A model generated the notes under the pieces. The model saw only the letters and a program-made list of their open reading frames with translations. It was not told where the DNA came from and did not search any database. DNA of 64,000 nucleotides from Paramacrobiotus metropolitanus (Eukaryota > Tardigrada > Eutardigrada > Parachela > Macrobiotidae), in the NCBI RefSeq assembly GCF_019649055.1, contig NW_026570381.1:1-64000 (forward strand). The letters are read 5' to 3'. Below are positions 21,238 through 31,700 of the stretch, piece by piece (position 1 is the stretch's first letter; every line of letters starts with the position of its first letter). The position numbers and the translations under genes were made by a program.

Positions 21238-23067
21238 TTAGCCATCCGTTGTGTATGTATATGCCAAGTGGTCATCATTTGTGCCCACTTTGATACGGAT
21301 CCATGCATCTTCTTCAGTCGCAACTTTAGATACCACGTGTTTCAGCATCTGAATGAGAACTCTTGGATTGTGACGTTCTTCTGGGGGAATAAACTGTAGC
21401 GCCTCGTTGACTACCGTTTTTGACTCTTCCCCAATGGCATCCTTAACTGACTTATCCGCGAGGGGATTATACGAGTCGATCTCTTTATTCGTTTTCTTAT
21501 CGACTATACGTGCCGTAACCTTTCGTTCCTTATGGTCTTCCCCAGTGTACTTGGCCGTGAAACTTCTACACTTCGGGAATCGAATCTGACCTTCTGTTCC
21601 AGCCGGTGTGGGTGGCGCACTCTTTCTACCCACTGGGACTGGGCCTTGTGGCTTTGCCAAATCAGCTGGTGTTGCTTTACCTGACGTGGCCTTCTTCGTT
21701 CGCTGCCCTTTCTTGTCAGTTTCTTTTGGGCTTATCGTTGGTGACCTTGCTCTTTTTCCACTCTTCGTGGCTCCGCTAGATGGTTCTGTAACCGAACTAG
21801 TGCGTCCACGTACTGATCCTGCGGTGGAGCTGGCCCGTGACCTTTCTGCTCGTTCAGTTAATTCAGCATCAATCTTCTTCTTTGTTGCCAAAAGGTCCTC
21901 ATCCGTCATTTCATCGACCGGGGCGTCTTTTTCAGCTATGAGTTTGGATGGTCCCGCGACGCTGGTAGTCGGCGTCTGTCTTGTTTCTGGGAACACCTTG
22001 AGATATCTAAGGATCTTTTCGACAGTCTCCGGCCACCTTCTACCTTTTATTGTCGGATGATATTGCCACATCGATGCAACTTGGATTGCGTATTCCTTGC
22101 GCTTTGCTTCAACCTGCTTCGTCTTATCTTTCATGGCAATGTGGCATGGTGTGATAACAGCTTCCAAGCTGATTAACTTTCCATACCATGCGTGTTCGTC
22201 TTCAACTCGCATGTGGATTCTGTAAAGGTCACGGCATTTCCGATTGAAGTCGCGGATGGCTTCTAAGTCGGCTTCCGTCAGTTTTTCCTTTTTATCCACT
22301 ATTAAATTCAGGTTCGGGTCATCATCTCTCAAGTCCAAAGGAAGCTTCGGTGCGTATTCATGTATTGAGGGTTCGCCTGGGGGCGTAAGCCGTAAACCAT
22401 CTGGTCCAGTCTGATCCAAATTGGGACCCAGTGACGGTAAAATGCCTCTTGGTCGCCTTCCTCCTCTGTGTGGCGAATTACGATGAGGGCGCTGTGCTCC
22501 AAGTTGCTGCGGTGTTCTCATGCGAGGCGCTCCGATGTCCGACAGTGACAAGCCTCGCGTCTCCGGAAAAGGCGGTAATATCGGGGATGACCTTTGTGAT
22601 CGCGCTGGAGTTACCATCATTCCGCCGAATCCTCCCTGTCCCGTAAATCGACTCGGTGTAGTCTGTTGCGGTGGCGGCATCAACATTCTTGCCGGTCCCA
22701 TTATCACCTGTGAGGGTCCCGACGGTGGGGTATACGATCCCGGGTACGGTTGATAAGGGGTGCCCGTTACTTGTCCCGAATACTGGGTTCCGGCAGGTGA
22801 GCCGTGGTGCACCCAGTTAACTGTGTCCTGGTAATTCGTTTGCTGTCCTGGATCGTGATACACGTAATACCCTTGGCCGCCGTAATAACCTCCTTGAACT
22901 GTTCCGGTTTCATTCTGAGCTGTTCCCATTGACGACGTCGATCCCTCACCGTATGAGGTGTCGTAACCGTATTCACCTTCCATTCTTATAGGTGTCGATG
23001 CTTTTAATGGGTTTCCAATACTTTCCGAATCAGAATTATCCGAGTTTTGCAGTTCCAGTCTTTCCAT
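21238..23067 (-). CDS. Accessory ORF A: unknown 609-aa protein, first gene after pol
   Basis: It starts at ATG 23,067, about 130 bp after the pol stop, in the position where env lies in other retroelements. No signal peptide, transmembrane segment or Env-like Cys pattern is present. The first 200 residues are Gly/Tyr/Pro/Gln-rich and likely disordered. A folded segment follows (about 235-370: LPLDLRDDDPNLNLIVDKK, WYGKLISLEAVITPCHIAM, VASMWQYHPTIKGRRW), then a Ser/Thr/Lys-rich linker. The C-terminal domain (about 500-605: TARIVDKKTNKEIDSYNP, VVNEALQFIPPEERHN, LIQMLKHVVSKV) is repeated after the stop codon. A donor-like AAG|GTAAGC lies just before the ATG. Function unknown. Several Lys-Val-Thr phrases coincide with AAAGGTCA copies. 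Confidence 0.7.
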   Translation of the reverse strand: MERLELQNSDNSDSESIGNPLKASTPIRMEGEYGYDTSYGEGSTSSMGTAQNETGTVQGGYYGGQGYYVYHDPGQQTNYQDTVNWVHHGSPAGTQYSGQVTGTPYQPYPGSYTPPSGPSQVIMGPARMLMPPPQQTTPSRFTGQGGFGGMMVTPARSQRSSPILPPFPETRGLSLSDIGAPRMRTPQQLGAQRPHRNSPHRGGRRPRGILPSLGPNLDQTGPDGLRLTPPGEPSIHEYAPKLPLDLRDDDPNLNLIVDKKEKLTEADLEAIRDFNRKCRDLYRIHMRVEDEHAWYGKLISLEAVITPCHIAMKDKTKQVEAKRKEYAIQVASMWQYHPTIKGRRWPETVEKILRYLKVFPETRQTPTTSVAGPSKLIAEKDAPVDEMTDEDLLATKKKIDAELTERAERSRASSTAGSVRGRTSSVTEPSSGATKSGKRARSPTISPKETDKKGQRTKKATSGKATPADLAKPQGPVPVGRKSAPPTPAGTEGQIRFPKCRSFTAKYTGEDHKERKVTARIVDKKTNKEIDSYNPLADKSVKDAIGEESKTVVNEALQFIPPEERHNPRVLIQMLKHVVSKVATEEDAWIRIKVGTNDDHLAYTYTTDG

Positions 23068-23194
23068 TAACTGTGCTTACCTTCTATAAAGATGAAACAA
23101 TAAAGGTTAACTTTTTGCACAGTGATGACCTTTCTTTTTGCCTTCCCAACTCCTATTTTTAATCTAGTGTGACCCCTTATTTATGTCTATGTGG

Positions 23195-26100
23195 TTATTT
23201 GTTCTCGCGTCCTTTAGTTATCCGATCAAGGAGTTCTTTCTCGGCTGCGTCCTCAGGTTCGCCTTTCTGGGTTAGCAGTTCCGTAGGAGTTGGTTTCTTC
23301 TTCTTCTGCTTGACCTTTCGCTCATTGATTGCTTTCGCTATATCGCGGCCCAATTGTTCTGCCTTTGTTTTGACCGCCTCTATTTCCTCATCTCTCTTCC
23401 TTATGAGGTCATTCTCATTGCCGGTAGCAGTGCGTGGTTCGAAAAAATTCGAATCGCGCTCTGATATTCCAGCGCCAACTTGCTGTTTCAAAAGGTCATC
23501 TTTGTCTCCGGTAGCAGTACGTGGTTCGAAAAAAGGCTTTTGATTCGGTTCGAAATCCTTTTGCGAAGCGCGTCCTGCTACTTCGATTTCTTCTCCGAAA
23601 GCTGGTGACCTTTCTGCCAAATTTCCAGCTTCTGCGTTCAACTTTTTTGTAACTGCTGTCTCGAAATCTTTGTCTTCTTTCCTGGGTCTTCCTCTCTTCT
23701 TCCTCGGTTTATCTCCACTCATATCAGGTAGCAGAGTGCGTGGTTCGAAAAATGGCTTTTGTTGTGTGACTGAGTCATTTTTCGGACTCCGCTCTGATTC
23801 ATTTTCTTTTCCGTTAGCTTTCTCCGTTTCGGGAAGCAGAGGTGGTTCGAAAAAATATTCTGCCGAGTCTTTTTGAGTACGCTCTGTTACTCGTTCTACT
23901 GTTCCTTGTTCTACTTCAGGTAGCAGAGGTGGTTCGAAAAAATTCGAGGTACGCTCCGATACTTTTTGCGAATCTTTTTCCTCAGGTAATGGCGGATGCC
24001 ACAGCTTTAATCGGTCGATCGAGACCACCTTTAAGTCTGCTTCGTTCTTAGGGTTCTGCTCAATGACCTCAGCTTCGTTTGTTCGCGGGAAACTCAGAAT
24101 CTTCCACACTTTATCGTATTTCGACTTAAAGTCCGACTGGTTTTCTTTCTTCCCTTGTTTCGTGTCCTTTGGTAATCGTATCAGTACGAGGTCGCCCACT
24201 TTGAAATTCGGCTCCGATTTCTTCTTATTGTAAATTTCCGCATTCTTCTCATAAGCGTCTTTGATGTTACATCTCGCCACTTCTTCGGCAAAGGTCAAGT
24301 TCTTTTTCATGGTCTCCACCCATTCGTCTGGAGTTCCATAATCATCGGGTATATTCGTTTTTGTAACCACATCTTCCGGCATTGTCATTTCTCTGCCGTG
24401 TAGCATATAGTATGCTGAATATCCCGTTGTGGCGTGCACGACTCTGTTCATTGCCGAGATAACGTATGGGAGATACTTATTAAATTTTCGTTCATTTCCC
24501 GCCTTCAGATATTGTGCCAAACCATCCGCAATTGTCTGCATTTGCCTTTCAACTTGGCCTTGACCTTCTGGATGGTATGCCGTTCCGAATGTGTGTTTAA
24601 TCTTAAACACATTGGTGACCTTTGCCAATACTTCAGCTGTAAAGTGTCGTCCACGATCCGTATGTAGGATGTGCGGTGCTCCGTGTACCAATATCACGTG
24701 CTTCACAAACACTTTGGCAAATTCTTTAGCCGTTGCCGTCTTCATTGGTACCGCAATCACGTATTTCGTCAGTTGATCAATGAACACCGCTATGTACTTA
24801 TATCCGCGTTTCTTCGTCGGTAGCAAAGGTCCTTTGAGATCAGCATACACCCGGAAGAACGGATGTCCGACTTTAATCTCTTGCAATTTTCCTGGCGGGC
24901 ATTTCCTCGGTGTTTTACGAAACTGACATCCTTGGCAGGCGAGAATGTAATTCTTCACATCTGTACTCATCCTGTCCCAGTAATATCGTAGTCGGATTGC
25001 AGATAATGTCTTTTCGAATCCCAGATGTCCTGCCGCCTTCTCGTCGTGCAATGCGTGAATTATCGCTCTTCGCATGGACAACGGTACCACATATGACCTT
25101 TCAAGTCTCCCATTTTTATCCTTTACTCGGTATAATATGCCGTTCCACAACTGGTAATGTACTTCAAATTTCGATCTTGTCTCCGCGTCTGGTAGATGTT
25201 CCAATTCATCTATAATCATTGCCAGATGGGGATCTTTTAACTGTTTATTCCGTAGCTGCAGATTTGAGTCATCCTCTTCTTCTTCATCTCCTTGTAGGTT
25301 AACGATGCGGACTGTCGCTGTGCTGAGTTCATTCCAATCTTTGATGACCTTGCAGCGTGGTAACGGTTTGTACCTCTTTTTCATTTGTTTTGGGAATCTC
25401 AGCAACTTAATCGGGCACTCATTTAACGCTTGTGCCACCTTATCCGTTTCCCAAAGGTCATCTTTCTCTGGTCCAACATTAAGTCCCGTGACCTTTTCCT
25501 TCTGTACTGTAAAATCCGCATCAAGTCCGGTGACCTTTAAGTCACTAACAGCGGGCAACCAGCTTTTCACTCGGTTCACTTGTACTTCGTTTTCAGCCGA
25601 CTCATTCGCCGTAGCTGAAGTGACCTTTAACCGTTTTTCTCGTTGTTCCACCATCTGTAGGAACAGCTGACCGATTTCGATTGCTGGTTCTTTCGTGTCA
25701 AATTCCTTCTTATAATCCTCGAAGTTTGGAATCTCATCAAATTCCTCCTCTTGACACGTCGGACCTTCAATTGGTGCTCTTAAAAACGCATCTGCGTTGT
25801 CACAATATTTTCCTGGTTTGTATTCGATTTTAAATTGATGACCTTGTAATGCCATTGCCCATCTTGTCAAGCGCGGGTTCATTCCGACTTTATTCGTCTC
25901 TGACCTTAGCAAATTGGTCAGCGCCTGATGATCCGTCCTTACGGTGAATTCTGCGTAATCGATATACGGCTTAAATTTCCTGACAGCGAACACTACTGCC
26001 AGACATTCCCATTCCGTTACACCGTAATTTTTCTCCGCTCCATGTAGGACGCGGCTCGCATATGCAATTGGATGTCCATCTTGTGACAGTACGGCCCCAA

Positions 26101-27337
26101 TTCCTTCTTTGCTCGCGTCGCATTCGATGACGGTCGGTTTTGCAGGGTCAAACTTTGCCAATACTGGACCTTCACATAACAGCTGTTTCAAGCTGTTGAA
26201 CTCTTCTTCATGTACTGCTGTCCAGTCTTTTTTCACATGTTTATCTTGTCTCAGCAGCTCATACAAGTGGCAAGTCTTCTGTGCGTATCCCATTATGAAC
26301 TTGCGGTAATAGTTCGCTAGTCCAAGGAATGACCTTAATTGTCTTTCAGTCTGAGGCCGTTTGAACTCGGAGACCGCGGTGACCTTTTCCGGGTCCATAC
26401 GAATTCCGTCTTCGCTGAGTATATGACCCAGAAATCCCATTTGTCTCATTCCAAATTCGCACTTGGTTGGTTTAATCGTGAATCCCGCTTCAACCAGACT
26501 CATTAAGACATTTCGCAGATTCTGCATGAAGATCGCCCAAGTCTTTCCGGCGAAGATCACGTCATCAATGTACCCGAAAACGCAACCCTTTCTTTTTGCT
26601 TTCGAGAGAACTTTGTCCATACACAATTGGAATGTTGCTGGTCCGTTGCATACGCCGAATGGCATTCTTTTAAATCGGTACATTCCATCTTGCGTTACAA
26701 AGGTCGTCTTGTTGATTGACGCTGGATCCATTGGGATCTGCCAAAATCCACTTTGTAAATCCATTTTTCCGTAATATTTGTTGCCTGCGCACGCGTCGAG
26801 CAACTCATCCGGATTTGGTAGCGGGTAATTATTCTTTCTCGTTAGCTTGTTAAGCATGATGTAATTGACGCAAAATCTTGTTCCCATTGTTCCGTCGCCA
26901 TTTTTCTTTACTGCCAATACGACTGGGAAACTCCACTCGGCGTCTGACGGTTCAATTACATCTTGTGCCAACATCTCTTCGATATGCTTTGTTATAAACT
27001 CGCGGCCTGTCCAACTCGTTCTGGCCGGGTTACATTTAACTGGCTTCGCATCTCCCGTATCAATTACATGGGTGACCCCTTTCACATCTCCATACGGTTT
27101 CTTGGATGTCGGTAAGACTTTCCAGAATTCCCAGAACGCGTTGTACACATCGTTTTTCTGTTCCTGGGTAAAGTCAGGTCCCAATTTCAGGTTTTCGATT
27201 ATCTTCTTCAATTCAGCTTTCGTTGTATCATCCACCTCAGGGTCTTCGAGTACGTTCTTTACTGTCCCTGCGTTGACCTTTACATTTTCCCTATGTTCAT
27301 ACGGCTCAACGTAGCCAAGAAGCTGATTTTTCTTCAC
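23195..27337 (-). CDS. pol: Pol: reverse transcriptase, RNase H, integrase, with long repetitive tail
   Basis: The frame of 1,380 codons ends at 23,195. Reverse transcriptase occupies about residues 85-330, with the catalytic YIDD box near 258 and FGVCNGPATFQ before it. RNase H follows (about 395-520), with IECDASKEGIGAV and TDHQAL. The integrase has an H-H-C-C zinc finger (HALHDEKAAGH, then CQGC) and the D, D, E core (YADLKG, HTDRG, GQVERQ). A chromatin-side GPY/F-like segment follows (VWKILSF, then VVSIDRLKLWHPP). The last 250 residues are a tail with five FFEP phrases (FFEPPLLPE or FFEPRTATG) and a KKRGRPRK AT-hook near 23,690. The gene order RT-RH-IN identifies Ty3/Gypsy. The frame is continuous with the preceding 102-codon frame except for one in-frame TAA at 27,344. 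Most Asp-Asp-Glu and YxDD residues are intact. Confidence 0.93.
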   Translation of the reverse strand: MKKNQLLGYVEPYEHRENVKVNAGTVKNVLEDPEVDDTTKAELKKIIENLKLGPDFTQEQKNDVYNAFWEFWKVLPTSKKPYGDVKGVTHVIDTGDAKPVKCNPARTSWTGREFITKHIEEMLAQDVIEPSDAEWSFPVVLAVKKNGDGTMGTRFCVNYIMLNKLTRKNNYPLPNPDELLDACAGNKYYGKMDLQSGFWQIPMDPASINKTTFVTQDGMYRFKRMPFGVCNGPATFQLCMDKVLSKAKRKGCVFGYIDDVIFAGKTWAIFMQNLRNVLMSLVEAGFTIKPTKCEFGMRQMGFLGHILSEDGIRMDPEKVTAVSEFKRPQTERQLRSFLGLANYYRKFIMGYAQKTCHLYELLRQDKHVKKDWTAVHEEEFNSLKQLLCEGPVLAKFDPAKPTVIECDASKEGIGAVLSQDGHPIAYASRVLHGAEKNYGVTEWECLAVVFAVRKFKPYIDYAEFTVRTDHQALTNLLRSETNKVGMNPRLTRWAMALQGHQFKIEYKPGKYCDNADAFLRAPIEGPTCQEEEFDEIPNFEDYKKEFDTKEPAIEIGQLFLQMVEQREKRLKVTSATANESAENEVQVNRVKSWLPAVSDLKVTGLDADFTVQKEKVTGLNVGPEKDDLWETDKVAQALNECPIKLLRFPKQMKKRYKPLPRCKVIKDWNELSTATVRIVNLQGDEEEEDDSNLQLRNKQLKDPHLAMIIDELEHLPDAETRSKFEVHYQLWNGILYRVKDKNGRLERSYVVPLSMRRAIIHALHDEKAAGHLGFEKTLSAIRLRYYWDRMSTDVKNYILACQGCQFRKTPRKCPPGKLQEIKVGHPFFRVYADLKGPLLPTKKRGYKYIAVFIDQLTKYVIAVPMKTATAKEFAKVFVKHVILVHGAPHILHTDRGRHFTAEVLAKVTNVFKIKHTFGTAYHPEGQGQVERQMQTIADGLAQYLKAGNERKFNKYLPYVISAMNRVVHATTGYSAYYMLHGREMTMPEDVVTKTNIPDDYGTPDEWVETMKKNLTFAEEVARCNIKDAYEKNAEIYNKKKSEPNFKVGDLVLIRLPKDTKQGKKENQSDFKSKYDKVWKILSFPRTNEAEVIEQNPKNEADLKVVSIDRLKLWHPPLPEEKDSQKVSERTSNFFEPPLLPEVEQGTVERVTERTQKDSAEYFFEPPLLPETEKANGKENESERSPKNDSVTQQKPFFEPRTLLPDMSGDKPRKKRGRPRKEDKDFETAVTKKLNAEAGNLAERSPAFGEEIEVAGRASQKDFEPNQKPFFEPRTATGDKDDLLKQQVGAGISERDSNFFEPRTATGNENDLIRKRDEEIEAVKTKAEQLGRDIAKAINERKVKQKKKKPTPTELLTQKGEPEDAAEKELLDRITKGRENK

Positions 27338-27343
27338 AATCCG

Positions 27344-27965
27344 TTATTTGCTGCTGTGATTCGCAATGACGATTTCAAAGTACTTTCCTCTGTGATCCGT
27401 TACTCCTGCCAATGGTTGCACTTCCGTTTCCACTTGTGGGACCGGTGTAAACATCAACTTGTTTTGGGCAGGTGCGTATTTTCCCATCTTGACCTTTACG
27501 CGTGTGCAATTGGACGGTTTCAATTTGATTCTTTGGTCACTGTAGACTTTGATCACGTCTTTCGACATCCTAGCCTTTTCCACTTTCAATCTTCTGACTT
27601 TAATATCCTTTTCTTTTTCCTCATCTACTTCGTCATCTTCATCCAAGTCCATTAAATCTTCTTGTTCTGAAAGGTCACTTACACCTGAATCTTCCGAAGT
27701 CGTTGAGTTATCACTTGAACTCGTCCACTCGGAGTCGGAGTTACTGCTCTCATATTCTTGTGCAGTAGCTTGACCTTTGTCAACTTTTTCAATTGGGCGC
27801 TCATCAACTCCTTCGTCTTCTGATGAAAGGTCACTTTCGTTTTCCCGCGAATCGCTAAGTTTTTCGCTTTCAAATTTTTGAGCAGAGGTTTGTCCCCTTC
27901 TTTTGCCTTTCGTCCGTTTCGTGCGGCGACTCTTGGGTGACTCCTTGCTACCCGAATTCTCGTTG
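27344..27965 (-). CDS. pol: Pol N-terminal connector before RT (stop-interrupted)
   Basis: This is the same reading frame as the RT frame, open from about 27,990 to an in-frame TAA at 27,344-27,346. It encodes an acidic, Ser/Asp/Glu-rich linker (DLDEDDEVDEEKEKD), then a conserved-looking stretch (IKLKPSNCTRVKVKM, FEIVIANHSSK). The latter is the small beta domain that lies between protease and RT in Gypsy Pol proteins. The TAA interrupts it eight residues before KKNQLLGYVEP. It is either a nonsense mutation or a readthrough site; TAA-CGG is not a known strong readthrough context. Confidence 0.65.
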
Positions 27966-28720
27966 GTGACCTTTCTGATTGATCGGAGTTTGACCTTTCT
28001 TCGTCCGATTTTGACTTTTCCAGTTCATTTATTTCTTCGGGGCTCGTTAATGGCTTTTCGGTCAACTCGACCGGCGGACATTCCTCACCGTTATCGAGTG
28101 ACATTTCCCCGTTTTTTGCCTCCGTTACTGGGTTTTGTTGTTCATTCGATATCCTCTCAACTTCCTCTTTGAACTTCTTCCACATTTCTCCTCTATCTGT
28201 TAACATCCGTGCGATGTCGAAAGCCGACTTTGAACTTTCTTCCGTTTCGTTCGATCCTCCTTCGACTATCTCTTCAACTGGTTCCTTTTTTTCCGCTTCT
28301 TTTTCGGTCCCTTTATCAACTTCATCCTGTTGGACTGTTTCGTAACCTTTAGGTCGTTTGGGACCGACGAAAATGCAGTTTGCCATAAGTTCTTCGGTGA
28401 CCCATTCATCATTCGGAATCGTTTCATACATGCACCACGTATCGCCACCTCGTTCTGGGTAGTCCACTCCATCTGGATCTTGTGCAAAAGTCACCTTTTT
28501 CTTTTGCATTATTCCCGGTAGCCTTCTTTTCCGGGTTACCTGTAGTTCTCGCATCTCTTTTACGTCGAATTTGGGGATTTCTTCTTCAAATTTATTCCAG
28601 TATTTTTGGAATACTTCTTCGTTCCCCTCTTTTAACGCGTTGTAATATACTTCGAGTGATTCGTAGACAGGCGTACCAAGTCCTGCCGGGAAAATAATCG
28701 TCCTCCCTTCACCTTTTATA
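27900..28720 (-). CDS. Pro-Pol connector, 291+ codons
   Basis: The minus-strand frame with protein-like sequence is open from about 28,728 (upstream of its first ATG at 28,554) to 27,679. Its last part, after about 27,950, is replaced in sense by the -1 frame that leads into RT. It begins with an aromatic/acidic segment (LEVYYNALKEG, FQKYWNKFEEE) and continues with TWCMYETIPNDEW and Glu/Ser-rich repeats containing ERS phrases. It is in the +1 frame relative to the protease ORF and overlaps its end by only about 18 nt. The preceding stop in this frame is a TGA just before that overlap. No domain was recognised. It is probably a disordered linker in a Gag-Pro-Pol polyprotein. Confidence 0.5.
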
Positions 28721-31700
28721 CATGTGGTTCACACGGAAGTCCCAGAAAAGGTCAACTCTCGCTTCTTCCCACATTTCTCCTTCTTCGGTCATCTCTTCTA
28801 TCTCTCTTTCAAATCTCTTTTCGGTTGCTACCGGATCAAGGGGATCTTGGATTCCTTCCTCGACACGTTGCAACCAATGGTTTAGCCATCTGCCTCTTCC
28901 GATTATAAAACTTTCCACACATGACAACCACGTTCGATATCTATTCCAATGATACCGTTCGATGTGTGGTTTCCACATTTCGTTTGTCCGCATGATGCTT
29001 TTCACTTCCTTTTGGGCATGACCTTCAAGGTCTGCTAATGCGGTGTTACATTTCGGCCATTCTGAAAGGTCATCTCGAGAGGCATTTTCACAACATTCCG
29101 CGCATTCCCATTGTGGTTGCACTCTGCACGGATCCTCAAAGTAACCGTGGTGACAACTCCCGGCTCGTTCTTCTGGAGTTAATGTCCTTTGACTCGCTTG
29201 AGGTTTAACCTGTTCCTGTATTGTGGTGTCTTCCTCACATTCGATCGGAGTCACGCTTTTATCCTCAGAGGATATTAGAATGACCTCTGGTTCTTTTTGT
29301 GTTCTGTGACCTTTCAACTGTTCGAGCGCCTTGTTGCGGATTTCGCTCGTAAACATCTGTTCCTCTTCAGTTATTCGTTTCAAAACTCGTAACCTTTCAC
29401 TCTTTTTATCCTTCCCCACTTTAGCCGTCTTTATTTCCAGTGCCTCTGGTACTGGGATAACTTTTTCAACACATTCTTTTTCTGTGGCTCCTTGCTTACA
29501 GTCATCTGCGATCATACTTCTCCCGTCCGGGAGAAATATGATCGCCTCATCCGTATCTGGCGCAAGCGGTTCCTTTTTCTTTTCGTTAACTTCTTTGACC
29601 TTTCCACTTTCTCTTTTCTTCTCCGGTGCCTCTGGTACCGGGATTATCCGTTGGCTAATCTCGTTCTGGTGTACTCTCGTCATTCCCGGTGCCTCTGGTA
29701 CTGGGATGACCTTTTCTCTTCCCTTTTGTGTCAGCATTGTCCGGTTTAACGTGTTTTCAATCTCCTGTTGAATCATTTGCAGCTGTTCAAATGGTGACAA
29801 TCCTTTTGGAAACATCTTTTTCTTTTCGTTCCCCGGTGCCTCTGGTACTGGGATTAGCGTTTTATTGGCCGTTTGACCATTTTCCTGTTTTGCAAGTTCG
29901 GTGACCTTTCCGACTTGTACTTTAGCAACTGGTTTCGGGTCATCTTCTTTTTCTTCTTCGCCTTCGTTATCCATCAGTACAAATTTCTTTTCCAAGAAGT
30001 CAAATCCCAATAACACCTGTACGTCGTCACACTTCGGTCGGACGTAGAAGGAATGTTCGCTTGTCTTCTTTCGTAAGGTCACCGGTGCTACACAGTAATG
30101 CGTCACCAAGAATCCTGACGTTCCACTAATTCCGTTTATCTTCACCAATCTGTCTGGTGGCAATGGGAGCATATGAAGTCCATTCTTCTCGCAAAACGGT
30201 TTGCTGATCAGCGACGTCTCAGCGCCGGTGTCCAACATTGCGTTGACCTTTATGTCTCCCACTTTCACCTCATGTGTGTACGCTTCAATTCTTTTGGGCA
30301 GTTTTCCATTTTGAATTTTCAACGTGTGAATCTTGCATTTTACAGGAATCAGCGATACTGGTCCCGGATCCATATCGGGAAGCACCTGTCCTTTTACTGA
30401 AGTGCTATGACCTTTCAGTATTTCGCTCAACTTATCAATCCTGTGTGGAACGTCAGTTCGGACATCGTAGTATTTTCGCGGCTTTTCTTTATTTGTTTGC
30501 TTCTGCATTTTCTGCACTTGCTCATTTGCTTTTGTGCTATCCTCGTGACCTTTAGTCACTTCATTTATCGTCTGATGAATCAGTTCCTCTTTACGGTTTT
30601 CATTTCGCTTATCTCGCAGCTTCTCGATGACTTCGCTTGTTATTTGGTCGGCTTGCTTCAGTTCGTCTGCTTCACTGTCTTTCATCTCATCTGGTGACCT
30701 TTCGTATGTAACCATGTCATATCCTTTTTCGGTCATCCATTGCATCACTTTTGCAGATACTTCATTATTCGTTTTCGTTGGGTCAACTTGCGAAGACATC
30801 CCGTCTGTTCGGGCTGGTGACTTGTCGTTAGCGTCCTTCTGTAGTGCTTGCGATAAGTCCCGTGACCTTTCGACTGCGTTACTCTGTCGCGTTTGCGCCA
30901 TCTCATTTGACCGTCCTTTTTGTTCATTTTGCGCTAAGTCCTGTGACCTTTCGTTGCGCTTCATGACAAATCCGCCGTTTGTCAGCTTTTGTATGGAAAC
31001 TTTTTCTCCGTAATTCGGCGGTTTATCCTGTGGTGGAGCATTACGTGAATAATTCCAGTCAGCGAATGTCTTCTTATATTCCTCTGGATTGAATACTGGG
31101 ACTGGGTTCGATGACCCTTGCGCTGGTTTCCCGGTAACCAACTCTTCCAGTCGCTTTCTTTCACATTGCGTTCGCAGCTGTTGCATGTCCCAGTAGTCCT
31201 CTTGTGACATTCTCGCTTTCTGCTTTGCTTTCGGCGTCACAGGTATCCACATCCCGTGATTGCCATTCGGTCTGTAGGCCACTTTTTGCCACTTCTCCTT
31301 CTGTTGCAGAGTTACTGCATCAACAAGTGAGTCTTCGGAGTCCTGTTGTGCCAGTTCGCTATTCTTCTGCTGCGCTGTCCGCAGTGTCAAGTCCGTTTCT
31401 TGACCTTTTAACACGGCACTTTCACCGTGACCTTTAGCGTTCGCACTTGCTCCTTGACCTTTCAGTTGGACTTTTCCCACAGAAGGTGACCTTTCATCTT
31501 TACTGTTAGTGATATTCTGCTCAATCCATTTTTGCCTTATCAACTTCTCTTCTTCGTCCTCTGAACAATTCCAGAACTTTGGCTTTATCTCTCCGTAACA
31601 GTCGCAACCTGGTTCATTCGCTTTATCATTTTCTGCCAAGTATTTCCGGAATTTCGCATGTTGCTCATTTTCTTCTTGCGCAGTATCGTTCTGCGGTTTC

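Noticed and set aside
14140-23067. An env gene among the accessory frames
   Set aside because: No signal peptide, fusion-peptide-like or transmembrane segment is seen in any of these frames. They are charged, nuclear-type proteins.
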